The translations under genes and the position numbers were made by a program. This document shows positions 45,007 to 53,886 of a DNA stretch of 64,000 nucleotides, in pieces. Position 1 is the stretch's first letter. Every line of letters begins with the position of its first letter. The notes below the pieces were generated by a model. The model made no database searches. It saw only the letters and a program-made list of their open reading frames with translations, and was not told the DNA's origin. This stretch comes from Roseiarcus sp963779095 (GTDB lineage: Bacteria; Pseudomonadota; Alphaproteobacteria; Rhizobiales; Beijerinckiaceae), in the NCBI GenBank assembly GCA_963779095.1, contig CAVZWU010000022.1, forward strand, positions 434,001 through 498,000, in the 5' to 3' direction.

Positions 45007-47487
45007 GTGGCGCCTGAAGAGAATGCAACGCCAGACTTCATGGCTCGGGGAGGGGAAATGGGCGCCCTCATGCGGGCCTATGATTGGGCGGCGCATCCTC
45101 TGGGCCGTCCTGAGGCTTGGCCCCAGCCGCTGCGCACCGCCGTGCGCTTGGTCCTAAACACCGGCCATCCGATGTATATATGGTGGGGCGGCGACCTCTA
45201 TTGTTTCTATAACGACGCCTATCGCCAATCGATCGGGAACGAGCGTCATCCCTCTTCTCTCGGCCAGCCGGCGCGGGAGGTGTGGGCGGAGGTCTGGTCC
45301 ATCATCGGGCCGCAGATCGACCAGGTCATGTCGGGGGGCGGGGCGACCTGGCGGGAAAACCATCTCGTCCCCATTACCCGCAACGGCAAGCTCGAAGAGG
45401 TCTACTGGACCTATAGCTATGGGCCCATCGACGACACGACGGCCCCGAACGGCGTGGGCGGCGTCCTGGTCGTTTGCGCCGAGACGACCGAACACGTGAT
45501 GGCCGGGCGCCGGCTCGGGGTCGAGCGCGAACGGCAGCGGCTGATGCTCCAGCAGATGCCCGGTTTTGCCGCCTTGCTCTCCGGCCCCGAGCATCGCTAC
45601 GTCTATGTCAACGACGCCTACCGGGCGATCGCCGGCGACCGGGATTTCATCGGCCGGACGGTGCGCGAAGCGTTTCCCGACATCGCCGAACAGGGTTTCT
45701 ACGAGCTTCTGGACCACGTTTACGCGACCGGCGAGGAGTTTGCCGCCCGAGCGATGCCGGTCAGCTTCGATCGGCCCGATGGAGAGCGGTTCCTCGACTT
45801 CCTCTATCAGCCCGTGCGCGACGATTTGGGCCAGGTCACGGGGATCTTTGTCGGCGGATACGACATCACCGAGCGCCGTCGGGCCGAGACCGAACTGCAG
45901 AAGACCGCTGAGCGCCTGCAACTCGCGACGGAGAACGCGGAAGTCGGGTTTTGGGACGTCGATCCGATCAATGACACGCTCATCTGGCCGCCGCGCACCA
46001 AGGCGATGTTCGGCATTTCGGCCGACCGGCCCGTGACGATGCGCGACTTCTACGACGGCCTGCATCCGGATGACCGCGAAGCCACGGCCGAGGCCTATGC
46101 CGCCGCGGCCGATCCGGCGCGCCGGGCCCTTTACGACGTTGAATATCGGACCATCGGCAAGGAGGATCATGTCGTCCGCTGGGTGGCGGCCAAGGGGCGC
46201 GGCGTTTTCGACAAGACGGGCCGCTGTCTCCGCGTGGCGGGGACAGCGGTTGACATCACGGCGCGCAAGCGCGCCGAGGAGCAATTGCGCGAGCTCAACG
46301 AGACGCTGGAAGCGCGGGTGCTCGAGCGCACCGCCGAACTGGAAGCCGCCCACGAGCAGCTTCGCCAGAGTCAGAAACTCGAGGCGATGGGCAGCCTGAC
46401 CGGCGGCGTCGCCCATGATTTCAATAACCTGCTGACCCCGATCGTCGGCGCGCTCGATATGCTCCAGCGCCGCGGCAACGGCGGCGAGCGCGAGCAGCGG
46501 CTGATTGCGGTTGCGGCGCAATCGGCCGAGCGCGCCAAGACGCTCGTCCAGCGCCTGCTGGCCTTTTCCCGCAGGCAGCCGTTGCAGCCCGTCGCCGTCG
46601 ACCTCGGCCAGCTGGTGAGGAACATGGCGGATCTCGTGTCGAGCACCTCGGGCCCGCAGATTCGGGTGGCGGTCGACGTCGCCGACGGTCTGCCGCCGGC
46701 CAAGGCCGATCCCAACCAGCTCGAAATGGCGCTTCTGAACCTGTCGGTCAACGCGCGCGACGCGATGCCCGACGGCGGGACGCTCCGGATCAGCGTGTCC
46801 GCCAGGACCGTCGGCGCAAGCGCAGCTGGCCCGAAGCCTGGCCTCTACATCTGCCTTTCGGTTGCGGACACCGGCGTCGGCATGGACGAGGCGACGCTTG
46901 CGCGCGCGGTCGAGCCCTTCTTTTCGACGAAGGGCTTCAGCAAGGGCACCGGTCTTGGGCTCTCGATGGTGCACGGGCTTGCCTTGCAGCTCGGCGGCGC
47001 GCTCACGATCAAGAGCAAGGTCGGCCTCGGCACGAATGTCGAACTGTGGCTGCCGCAGACGGACGAACCGGGCGAGGCGTCCGCAGGGCCGCGGGAGGCG
47101 GAGCCGATGCGCGGCCGCGGCGCGGTGTTGCTCGTCGATGACGAGGAGGGGGTGCGCCTCAGCACCGCCGACATGCTGGCCGATCTCGGATACGACATAG
47201 TCGAGGCGACCTCGGCCGAGGAGGCGCTGCGCCTGCTTGCGAACGGGGCGCAGGTTAATCTCGTGATCTCCGATCATCTGATGCCCGGCATGTCCGGCGC
47301 CGACCTCGCTCAGGCGGTGCGCGAACGCTATCCCGGCCTCGCAGTGTTGATTGTGTCCGGCTACGCCGACGTCGACGGCGTCGCGCCAAATCTGCCGCGG
47401 CTCACGAAGCCGTTCCGGAAGGACGAACTCGCGGCGAGCCTCGCGGAGTTGATGCGAACGCAGGCAAGACGCCGCGCGCGGCGCTGA
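45007..47487 (+). CDS. Hybrid sensor histidine kinase with three PAS-like domains and a receiver
   Basis: 826 residues from GTG 45007, chosen because AGGAGG lies five bases upstream; an ATG at 44932 is in frame but lacks a site. No membrane helix, so a cytoplasmic sensor. Domains: PAS-like at about 10-155 (HPMYIWWGGDLYCFYNDAYR), 165-290 and 300-420 (PAS/PAC with FWDVDPINDTLIWPPRTKAM), a coiled coil, HisKA with His in LTGGVAHDFNNLLTPIVGAL (about 467), HATPase (NLSVNARDAMPDGG; KGTGLGLSMVHG) and a C-terminal receiver with Asp in NLVISDHLMPGMSG (about 755). The output regulator is not adjacent, and the signal is unknown. Confidence 0.9.
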   Translation: MAPEENATPDFMARGGEMGALMRAYDWAAHPLGRPEAWPQPLRTAVRLVLNTGHPMYIWWGGDLYCFYNDAYRQSIGNERHPSSLGQPAREVWAEVWSIIGPQIDQVMSGGGATWRENHLVPITRNGKLEEVYWTYSYGPIDDTTAPNGVGGVLVVCAETTEHVMAGRRLGVERERQRLMLQQMPGFAALLSGPEHRYVYVNDAYRAIAGDRDFIGRTVREAFPDIAEQGFYELLDHVYATGEEFAARAMPVSFDRPDGERFLDFLYQPVRDDLGQVTGIFVGGYDITERRRAETELQKTAERLQLATENAEVGFWDVDPINDTLIWPPRTKAMFGISADRPVTMRDFYDGLHPDDREATAEAYAAAADPARRALYDVEYRTIGKEDHVVRWVAAKGRGVFDKTGRCLRVAGTAVDITARKRAEEQLRELNETLEARVLERTAELEAAHEQLRQSQKLEAMGSLTGGVAHDFNNLLTPIVGALDMLQRRGNGGEREQRLIAVAAQSAERAKTLVQRLLAFSRRQPLQPVAVDLGQLVRNMADLVSSTSGPQIRVAVDVADGLPPAKADPNQLEMALLNLSVNARDAMPDGGTLRISVSARTVGASAAGPKPGLYICLSVADTGVGMDEATLARAVEPFFSTKGFSKGTGLGLSMVHGLALQLGGALTIKSKVGLGTNVELWLPQTDEPGEASAGPREAEPMRGRGAVLLVDDEEGVRLSTADMLADLGYDIVEATSAEEALRLLANGAQVNLVISDHLMPGMSGADLAQAVRERYPGLAVLIVSGYADVDGVAPNLPRLTKPFRKDELAASLAELMRTQARRRARR

Positions 47488-47640
47488 GACGGGCGCTGCT
47501 GGCCGCCTCCGGCCGTCGCGGGCCCAGTCGGCGCTCGCGGCGATTGCGCATTCGCGCGAGGACTGGTAACGGTCGCCGTCGCCAAGTGCGGCGAACACAG
47601 GGCAAGAATTGGGCGGGGCGTAGTTTCGCGGGGAGCCTGA

Positions 47641-49434
47641 ATGCCGGATATCGCCAAGCGTCGACGATTTCTGCTTTTCCTGGTCAAGCCGTCGCACTAC
47701 GACGACGAGGGCTACGTCATCCAGTGGTGGAAGTCGGCGCTGCCCTCGAATTCCCTCGCCTGCCTGTTCGGCATCGCGCAGAAATGCATGGAAGATCAGG
47801 TCCTTGGCGAGGACGTGGACATCGAGATCTTCCCCGTCGACGAGACCAACACCCGTATCCGGCTGGACCGCATCGCCCGCCAGATAAAGGACAACGGCGG
47901 CTTCGGCATGGTCGGATTCGTCGGCGTGCAGTCGAATCAGTTTCCCCGGGTGATGGATTGCGCCCGCCCGTTGAGAGCGGCCGGGGTGCCGGTGGTCATC
48001 GGCGGATTCCACGTCTCCGGCTGCCTCTCCATGCTGCCGGAGACGCCTGATTCGCTCAATGAAGCCCTCGACCTCGGCATTTCGCTCTATGCGGGCGAAG
48101 CGGAAGGGCGGTTCGACGAAGTGCTGCGCGACGCCGCGGCGGGCAAGCTCAAGCCGATCTACAATTACCTCCACGATCTGCCGGGGCTCGAAGGCGCGAC
48201 CGGCCCCTACATGCCGCCGGAGCGGGTGGGCCGCACGCTCGGCATGATCTCGAGCTTCGACGCCGGACGCGGCTGTCCGTTCCTCTGCTCGTTCTGCACC
48301 ATCATCAACGTGCAGGGCCGCAAGTCGCGCTATCGCACCGCCGACGACATCGAAGCGCTGGTGCGCGTCAATGTCGCCAATGGCGTGCGCTACTTCTTCA
48401 TCACCGACGACAATCTCGCCCGCAATCGCAACTGGGAATCGATCTTCGACCGGCTGATCGAATTGCGCCAGCAAGGCATCCACTCGCGCTTCATCATCCA
48501 GGTCGACACGGCCTGCCACAAGATTCCCCGCTTCATCGAGAAGGCGGTGGCGGCCGGCGTCAAGCGGGTGTTCATCGGGCTTGAGAACATCGATCCCGAC
48601 AATCTGAGCGCGGCGAAGAAGAAGCAGAACCACATTTCCGACTATCGCGAGCTTCTGCTCGAGTGGCGCAAGCGCCGCTGCATCACCTATTGCGGCTATA
48701 TCATCGGCTTCCCCAACGACACGCAGGAATCGCTGGTCAAGCGCATCCAGATCATCCAGCGCGAGCTGCCGCTCGACATTCTCGAATTCTCGATCCTGAC
48801 CCCGCTGCCCGGCAGCGAGGACCACGCGAAGGCGGTCGCCAAGGGCGTCGACATCGACCCGGACCTGAACAAGTTCGACCTCGAGCATGTCACGACCGAC
48901 CATCCACGCATGTCGCGCGAGGAGTGGCAGGAGGCCTATCGCCTCGCCTGGCGCACCTATTACACGCCCGAGCACATCAAGACGGTGATCCGCCGCGCCG
49001 TCGCGGGCGGGCCGCGCCCGGACACGGTCGCCTATCTCCTCACCTGGTTCTGGGCGAGCTTCCACTTCTACAACATCTATCCGCTCGAGACCGGCATGAT
49101 CCGGCGCCGATACCGCCGCGACCGCAGACCGGGCATGCCGCTCGAAAACCCGTTTCTATTCTACGCCCGCCACTGGGGCGGGCAGGTCGTCACCTATGGC
49201 AGGATCCTGGCGATGTTCGCCAAGATCCACTTCTGGACGCGCCAGCTCGAGCGGGATCCCGAGGCCAAAAATTACACCGACGAGGCGCTCCGGCCCGCCG
49301 ACGACTACGACCGTCAGGAGATGTACCAGCTCACCGAGGCCGCCCGGCAAGCGGGCGCGAAAGCCAAGCGCATCGAGGAGCACAAGCACGCCCGGGCTCA
49401 TGTCGAGGAGCCGGCAGTCGAGGCGGTGAAGTAG
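47641..49434 (+). CDS. B12-binding-domain radical SAM protein, unknown substrate
   Basis: 597 residues. An N-terminal cobalamin-binding-type Rossmann domain (about 10-180; GFGMVGFVGVQSNQFPRVMD, VPVVIGGFHVSG) precedes the radical SAM barrel with the cluster motif GCPFLCSFC (Cys 212, 216, 219), FITDDNLARNRNWESIFDRL, KRVFIGLENIDPDNL and YIIGFPNDTQESLVKRIQI. A C-terminal region of about 170 residues has WFWASFHFYNIYPLETGMIR and a charged tail. The B12 site lacks an obvious DxHxxG in this reading. Such enzymes methylate or rearrange unreactive carbons. No product genes are adjacent; the hybrid kinase lies just upstream. The frame is intact. Confidence 0.86.
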   Translation: MPDIAKRRRFLLFLVKPSHYDDEGYVIQWWKSALPSNSLACLFGIAQKCMEDQVLGEDVDIEIFPVDETNTRIRLDRIARQIKDNGGFGMVGFVGVQSNQFPRVMDCARPLRAAGVPVVIGGFHVSGCLSMLPETPDSLNEALDLGISLYAGEAEGRFDEVLRDAAAGKLKPIYNYLHDLPGLEGATGPYMPPERVGRTLGMISSFDAGRGCPFLCSFCTIINVQGRKSRYRTADDIEALVRVNVANGVRYFFITDDNLARNRNWESIFDRLIELRQQGIHSRFIIQVDTACHKIPRFIEKAVAAGVKRVFIGLENIDPDNLSAAKKKQNHISDYRELLLEWRKRRCITYCGYIIGFPNDTQESLVKRIQIIQRELPLDILEFSILTPLPGSEDHAKAVAKGVDIDPDLNKFDLEHVTTDHPRMSREEWQEAYRLAWRTYYTPEHIKTVIRRAVAGGPRPDTVAYLLTWFWASFHFYNIYPLETGMIRRRYRRDRRPGMPLENPFLFYARHWGGQVVTYGRILAMFAKIHFWTRQLERDPEAKNYTDEALRPADDYDRQEMYQLTEAARQAGAKAKRIEEHKHARAHVEEPAVEAVK

Positions 49435-49492
49435 GGGCGGCTTCGCGCTCGGCCCCATGCCAGAGATACAACCGTCGCGCGCGTCCCCTTTT

Positions 49493-49600
49493 GCGTAAAC
49501 GCCAGTAAGCGCCAGCAAACGCGCCTAAACGCTAGTAAATTGACTCTCAATTTACTAGCGTTTATTTTTCCGAATCGGGACTTTTCAATGAGTTACGGCC
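49493..49600 (+). repeat. Interspersed ~100-bp repeat, copy 2 (TAAACGC units + hairpin + conserved tail)
   Basis: Begins GCGTAAACGCCAGTAAGCGC and CAGCAAACGCGCC, then a perfect 18-bp stem (49526-49543 pairing with 49547-49564, three-base loop CTC), then ATTTTTCCGAATCG and the tail ACTTTTCAATGAGTTACGGC. Against copy 1 (24340-24436, opposite strand) it differs by a few bases and one extra ten-base unit GTAAGCGCCA. It begins 59 bases after the radical SAM stop and lies in the direction of that gene, matching the placement of copy 1 behind ligJ. Confidence 0.85.
49526..49570 (+). terminator. Hairpin with T-run downstream of the radical SAM gene
   Basis: A perfect 18-bp stem with a three-base loop followed by ATTTTTCC on the plus strand, about 90 bases past the stop at 49434. 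It is part of the interspersed repeat. Confidence 0.6.
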
Positions 49601-49990
49601 AATTCAAATTAAAAAAATTCCTTCTATGATCCGCTTTCGCCTCAGAGTTGTATTATACGTCGCGAGCGGTCTATTCTCATCACTGATGCCCCGCTGGCCC
49701 ATGGATTCGATCATTCATAAACTCTATCACTGACTTTTCTTTTTCGCAACTCAATTCGAAGCTCTCATGGCGTTAGGCATTGGTCCGCCGAGCTTTTGAA
49801 CTACCGGGAGGGTGGGGCGGCTCAGCGGGCGTCATTGCCGCGCTGAGCCTGCACAAGCCCGGCCATGAGGGGGCATTCGATGGCTTCTGAATCAGTTGAA
49901 TTCCACGATGATCAACAGCTATCGCCATAAAGAGCCGATTTGCGCGCTCTTTCTCACTCTCTTTCTTCCGGTTTTCGCCAGACCTGACCT
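49601..49990. other. AT-rich intergenic region without a supported gene
   Basis: About 390 bases. The first ~180 bases (49600-49780) are clearly AT-rich compared with the surroundings, then the composition returns to high GC. No open frame looks like a known protein. It separates the mixed-function region from the catabolic cluster that starts with the GntR gene. Confidence 0.4.
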
Positions 49991-50004
49991 GCCGCCAGCC
50001 CGAT

Positions 50005-50080
50005 TTGCCTTCCTGTCGAGACTTGCCTTCCTGTCGAGACTTGGCTTACGTTCAGACAGGATCGGACCGGATCAGACAGG
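50005..50080. promoter_or_regulatory. Array of CCTGTC half-sites in front of the GntR gene, likely operator
   Basis: An exact tandem 18-base repeat TTGCCTTCCTGTCGAGAC occupies 50005-50022 and 50023-50040. It is followed by CAGACAGG at 50053-50060 and again at 50073-50080, twenty bases apart, which is the same CCTGTC core on the other strand. Four half-sites in 76 bases ending at the inferred GTG start of a GntR/UTRA regulator look like an autoregulatory operator for the downstream catabolic cluster. The TGTC-N2-GAC part resembles the partly symmetric operators of this regulator class. Confidence 0.55.
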
Positions 50081-50787
50081 TGGCCGCGAAATACCAGCGT
50101 ATCGCCAAGCTCCTCAGGCGCGACATCGAGACCGGCGTCTTCCGCGCCGAGGAACGGCTGCCCGGCGAAATCGAGCTCGCGCGCAATTTCGAAGTCAGCC
50201 GAAGCACGATCCGCCAGGCCCTCTCCACCCTCCAGGAGGCCGGGCTGATCCAGACCTGGAGCGGCGCCGGCTCGTTCGTCTGCTACAACGGCGCGCAGCT
50301 TGACGATGAGCTCGGCTGGTCGCAGGCCCTGGCAAGGCAGGGCGTTCAGGCCGCGCCGCGAATTCTTCGTTTCGCGCGGATCGACGACGAGCTCCTGGCG
50401 AGCGAGCTTGGGCTTTCCTCCCCGGACTTTCTTGCCCTCGACCGCGTCCGCAGCGCAGAGGCCGGCAGGCCCATTTCGCTCGAGCGCAGCCGGTTGCCGT
50501 GGCGGCCGGCCTTCGGTCCGGCGCTTCACCAGGGGCTGGTCGGCGGATCCCTGCGGCGGACGCTCGATTCGCTCGGCATCCGCCCCACCGGCGGGAGCGA
50601 AACGGTCGAGCTCGTCCGGCTGACCCGCGAGGACGCCCACGAGCTGCAGCAGACGGAAGGCGAACTCTTCCTCGCCACGCTGCGCATCGCGCATGACGCG
50701 GCGGGTTTAATCGTCGAGCACGTGCGAAGCCTGCTCCATCCCGCGCATTTCACCCTCAGGCTGAATTTCGGCGAGCCGCGGAAATGA
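50080..50787 (+). CDS. GntR-family (HutC/UTRA type) transcriptional regulator
   Basis: 235 residues from GTG 50080. The upstream frame extension is rejected because it consists of operator-like repeats. The winged helix-turn-helix is at residues 1-68 (LLRRDIETGVFRAEERLPGE; LARNFEVSRSTIRQALSTLQ; SGAGSFV). The UTRA effector-binding domain follows from about 80 (ILRFARIDDELLASELGLSS, LVGGSLRRTLDSLGIRPTGG, LLHPAHFTLRLNFGEPRK). Such proteins repress catabolic operons until a pathway metabolite binds. Its stop overlaps the next ATG (ATGA), so it is co-transcribed with the cluster it most likely controls. Confidence 0.87.
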   Translation: MAAKYQRIAKLLRRDIETGVFRAEERLPGEIELARNFEVSRSTIRQALSTLQEAGLIQTWSGAGSFVCYNGAQLDDELGWSQALARQGVQAAPRILRFARIDDELLASELGLSSPDFLALDRVRSAEAGRPISLERSRLPWRPAFGPALHQGLVGGSLRRTLDSLGIRPTGGSETVELVRLTREDAHELQQTEGELFLATLRIAHDAAGLIVEHVRSLLHPAHFTLRLNFGEPRK

Positions 50788-51791
50788 CCGCCAGCGATCG
50801 AGCCTACGGGGCGCTTCTCGGGCTCGCCATCGGCGACGCGCTCGGGATGCCGACCCAATACACGCCCCGTTCGCTCGTCTCGGAGCGCTATGGCCTCCTC
50901 GCCGGCTTCGAGCCCGGTCCTGCCGACAATCCGATCAGCGCTAACATGCCGGCTGGCCGCGTCACCGACGACACCGATCAGGCAGTGATCCTTGGCGAGA
51001 TGCTGGTCGCGGGAAAGGGCTGTGTGGACCCGAACAAATTCGCCCGCGCGCTCCTCGCCTGGGAACAGCGCATGATCGCAGTGGGCTCGCAGGATCTGCT
51101 CGGTCCCTCGACGCGCCGCGCGCTGGCCCTGGTTGCGGAGGGCGCCTCGACCGAGACGACCGGGCGCGCGGGCTCGACCAACGGCGCCGCCATGCGGGTC
51201 GCCCCGGTCGGCATCGCCTTCGCGCCGCGACCGATCGAGGCGCTTGTCGAGGCTGTCTTTCAGAGCGCCCATGTCACGCATAATACGACGGTGGCGATTG
51301 CCGGAGCGTCGGCTGTCGCCGCCGCCGTCAGCGCCGGAGTGGCCGGCGCGAAGCTCGACGAAGCGCTCGAGATCGCGGTCGAGGCTGCTGCGCTCGGCGC
51401 CCGTCGTGGCTATTATTTCGCCGGCGCCGATGTCGGCGCGAGGTGCCGCTGGGCGATGGATCTCGTGCGCGGCAAGAGCGACGGGCAGGCGCTCGATCTC
51501 ATCTATGCGCTCGTTGGCACCGGCGTCGCGACGAACGAGGCGGTTCCGGCCGCGCTTGCGGTTTGCAGCCTTGCGCCCGGCGACCCGTGGCGCGTCTGCC
51601 GTCTCGCGGCGAGCCTCGGGGGCGATTGCGATACGGTCGCGGCGATCGCGGGCGCGATCATGGGCGCCTGTCACGGCGCCGGCGCTTTTCCTCATGCCGC
51701 CGTTCTGGCTCTTCAAGCCGCCAATCCCGACATCAAGCTCAGGCCGCTCGCTGACGCGCTCCTCGCGCTACGCACGAAAGGGAGCGAGTGA
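50784..51791 (+). CDS. ADP-ribosylglycohydrolase-family protein
   Basis: 335 residues. Family metal-site motifs: LLGLAIGDALGMPTQY near residue 11, GRVTDDTDQAVILGEMLV near 58, and the C-terminal LAASLGGDCDTVAAIAGAIM near 275. Two Mg ions held by these Asp residues act on an N-glycosidic bond to ribose. The classic role is removal of ADP-ribose from proteins. Here the gene sits between a regulator and a PfkB sugar kinase in a transport-catabolism cluster, so hydrolysis of a ribosylated small molecule is more likely; this is inference. It overlaps both neighbours by four bases. Confidence 0.87.
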   Translation: MTASDRAYGALLGLAIGDALGMPTQYTPRSLVSERYGLLAGFEPGPADNPISANMPAGRVTDDTDQAVILGEMLVAGKGCVDPNKFARALLAWEQRMIAVGSQDLLGPSTRRALALVAEGASTETTGRAGSTNGAAMRVAPVGIAFAPRPIEALVEAVFQSAHVTHNTTVAIAGASAVAAAVSAGVAGAKLDEALEIAVEAAALGARRGYYFAGADVGARCRWAMDLVRGKSDGQALDLIYALVGTGVATNEAVPAALAVCSLAPGDPWRVCRLAASLGGDCDTVAAIAGAIMGACHGAGAFPHAAVLALQAANPDIKLRPLADALLALRTKGSE

Positions 51792-52810
51792 TGGACCTCG
51801 GGGGGCCGCCGCGACTTTTCACCGTCGGCAGCATTGTCGCCGACATTCGCCTCGAGGCGCCTCATCTCCCTGTCCGGGGCGGCGACGTGATCGCGTCATC
51901 GGCCCGAATCTCGGCAGGGGGAGGCTTCAACATCCTGTGCGCCGCGGCGCGCCAGGGGCTCCGCTGCGTCTTCGCCGGACGCCACGGCGCCGGACCCTAT
52001 GGCGAGCGCATCCGCGCGGAATTGCTCCGCGAGGGCGTCAGCGTCATCCACGAGCGCGCGCCTGAAGGCGACAGCGGCTTTTGCATCGTTCTGGTCGAGC
52101 CGGACGGCGAGCGAACCTTCGTCACCAGCCCCGGCGTCGAGGCCCGTCTCGCGGGGCGGCGCCTCGCGGATCTGCCGCTCGCGCCCGGGGATACGGTTTT
52201 CGCCTCCGGCTACGATCTGGCCTATGCTGAGCTTGGCCCGGCGATCGCAGCCTGGATGGCCGAGGCGCCGCGCAGCGTCCGCTTCGTCGTCGACCCCGGC
52301 CCGCTGGCCGCCGATATTCCGGGGCAGGTCATGGCGCTCGTCATGCCTCGCGTCTCGGTCTGGGCGATGAACCTGCGCGAAGCGGAGCTGATCGCCGGAA
52401 CGACGGCGCCCGACGCTGTCCGCGCCCGCATGCGGCCAGGCCTTGCCCGAGACGCCGCGCTCGTCTTGCGCGACGGGCCGCGCGGCGCCTGGATCTCGAC
52501 GGGGGTGGGCGAAGCGGCGCGCAGAATTCCGGCGCCGGCCGTCGCCGCGGTCGACACGACCGGCGCCGGCGACGCCCATAGCGGAGCCATGATCGCCGCG
52601 CTCGCCGCGGGGCTCGAGCTCGACGAGGCCGTGCGCCGGGCCAACGCCGCCGCCGCGCTTTCGGTGACCCGAGCCGGACCGGCCGCGTCCCCGACCTTGA
52701 GAGAACTCGAAAGCTTCCTGGCGTCCGAGGAACGGACCCGCGGAGAGCCGCTGCCTGCGGCGAGAGATCCGAAACCGACTTCAGTCGAGAGGAGGCCTGA
52801 ACCATGCTGA
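51788..52810 (+). CDS. PfkB-family carbohydrate (ribokinase-like) kinase
   Basis: 340 residues. The N-terminal lid/substrate part has FTVGSIVADIRLEAPHLPVR, AGGGFNILCAAARQGLRC and AGRHGAGPYGERIRAELL. The C-terminal catalytic motif VAAVDTTGAGDAHSGAMIAA holds the anion hole and base Asp. Members phosphorylate ribose, nucleosides or related sugars with ATP. Next to a glycohydrolase it most likely phosphorylates the sugar released by that enzyme. ATGA overlap upstream; its last codons contain the ribosome site (GAGAGGAGG) of the following binding-protein gene. Confidence 0.87.
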   Translation: MMDLGGPPRLFTVGSIVADIRLEAPHLPVRGGDVIASSARISAGGGFNILCAAARQGLRCVFAGRHGAGPYGERIRAELLREGVSVIHERAPEGDSGFCIVLVEPDGERTFVTSPGVEARLAGRRLADLPLAPGDTVFASGYDLAYAELGPAIAAWMAEAPRSVRFVVDPGPLAADIPGQVMALVMPRVSVWAMNLREAELIAGTTAPDAVRARMRPGLARDAALVLRDGPRGAWISTGVGEAARRIPAPAVAAVDTTGAGDAHSGAMIAALAAGLELDEAVRRANAAAALSVTRAGPAASPTLRELESFLASEERTRGEPLPAARDPKPTSVERRPEPC

Positions 52811-53885
52811 TGACTCGCCGATCCCTTCTTGCCGCCGGCGCGCTGATGGCGACGCCGGGACTGGCCCGAGCCCAGACGGGCGCGTTCAAGGGCAAGACCC
52901 TGACCGTCGCCTCCTGGCAGAACTACGGGGCCGACGACCCCGCGACTCTGAAAATGTTCACCGACATGACCGGCGCGACGGTGAAGAACGTGTTCTTCAC
53001 CTCGGAGGACGGCCTTCTGCAGATGCTGCGCCAGGGCGGCGTGGGTAAGATCGACGTCTGCCTCCCGAACCTCCAGTATGTGCTGCCCGGCGCGCAGCAA
53101 TCGCTTTTCGCTTCCGTCGACACCGCCAAGGTCACGACCTGGAAGGATCTCGAACCGCGTTTCGCGGACGATCCTTCGATCCGGCTGGACTGCAAGGTCT
53201 ATGCGACGCCCTGGGTGCAGGGCGCGACGTCGCTCGCGGTCAATCCGGCCGCCTTTCCCACCCCGCCAAAGAGCTGGAAGGTGCTCTGGGAGCCCTCGAG
53301 CCAGGGCAAGGTCGGCTTCTTCGACGATCCGACCACCGCGATCATGACGGCGGCGCTCTATCTCGGCGACGACCCGCAGAAGCCCGACCTCGCCAAAGTC
53401 CGGCAGGCGCTGCTCGACCTCAAGAAGAACGTGAAGCTCTTCTGGTCGTCCGGCGACGACTGGAACAAGGCCTATGCCACCGGCGCCATCACGATATGGG
53501 CAACCTCTGGTCGGGCCTCGCCGGCACGCTGAAGACCAACGGCGCCAAGATCGATTTCATCTTCCCCGATGACGGCACGGTCGTATGGGGCGACACCTGG
53601 GCGATCGTGAAGGACACGCCAAATCTCGACCTCGCCTATGCGTGGATCAACTTCGTGACCAGTCCCGAATATTTCGTCCAATGGATCACCAAGCCCGGCC
53701 CGAACCAGGAACTCGCCGTGCCGGTGAACCAGCAGGCGATCAAGGCGCTGCCGCAGGCGGCCTCCGACAAGCTGATGGCGGGGCGGCTTCTCGGCTACAC
53801 CGGCAAGGTCGCCTTGCAGACCGGCCTTTCGACCGCCGATCTCAAGAAATGGACGCAACTCTGGGAAGAGGTGAAGGCCTCGTGA
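52804..53885 (+). CDS. Polyamine-type ABC substrate-binding protein (one frameshift as read)
   Basis: About 360 residues with a twin-arginine-like signal peptide (MTRRSLLAAGALMATPGLARA). Type II binding fold resembling PotD/PotF: TLTVASWQNYGADDPATLKM, VCLPNLQYVLPGAQQSLF, YATPWVQGATSLAVNPAAFP and VGFFDDPTTAIMTAALYLGD. Near 53496 the frame breaks after KAYATGAITI and resumes with MGNLWSGLAGTLKTNGAKID, DTWAIVKDTPNLDLAYAWIN and LSTADLKKWTQLWEEVKAS. The length implies one lost base. Binding proteins of this class take cationic or nitrogenous small molecules. It overlaps pfkB by seven bases and has a strong ribosome site. Confidence 0.87.
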
Positions 53886-53886
53886 C

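Noticed and set aside
42170..45028. Minus-strand open frame of about 950 codons opposite ligA end, GNAT and ATP-grasp genes
   Set aside because: It spans several real plus-strand genes and intergenic gaps and shows no domain.
45154..49065. Very long minus-strand open frame (about 1300 codons) opposite the hybrid kinase and radical SAM genes
   Set aside because: It is an antisense shadow: low-complexity Arg/Asp/Leu sequence without domains, opposite two well-recognised genes in high-GC DNA.
50005..50079. N-terminal extension of the GntR protein (starting at the TTG at 50005)
   Set aside because: The extension is an exact tandem 18-base repeat plus operator-like half-sites, and the HTH domain begins right after GTG 50080.
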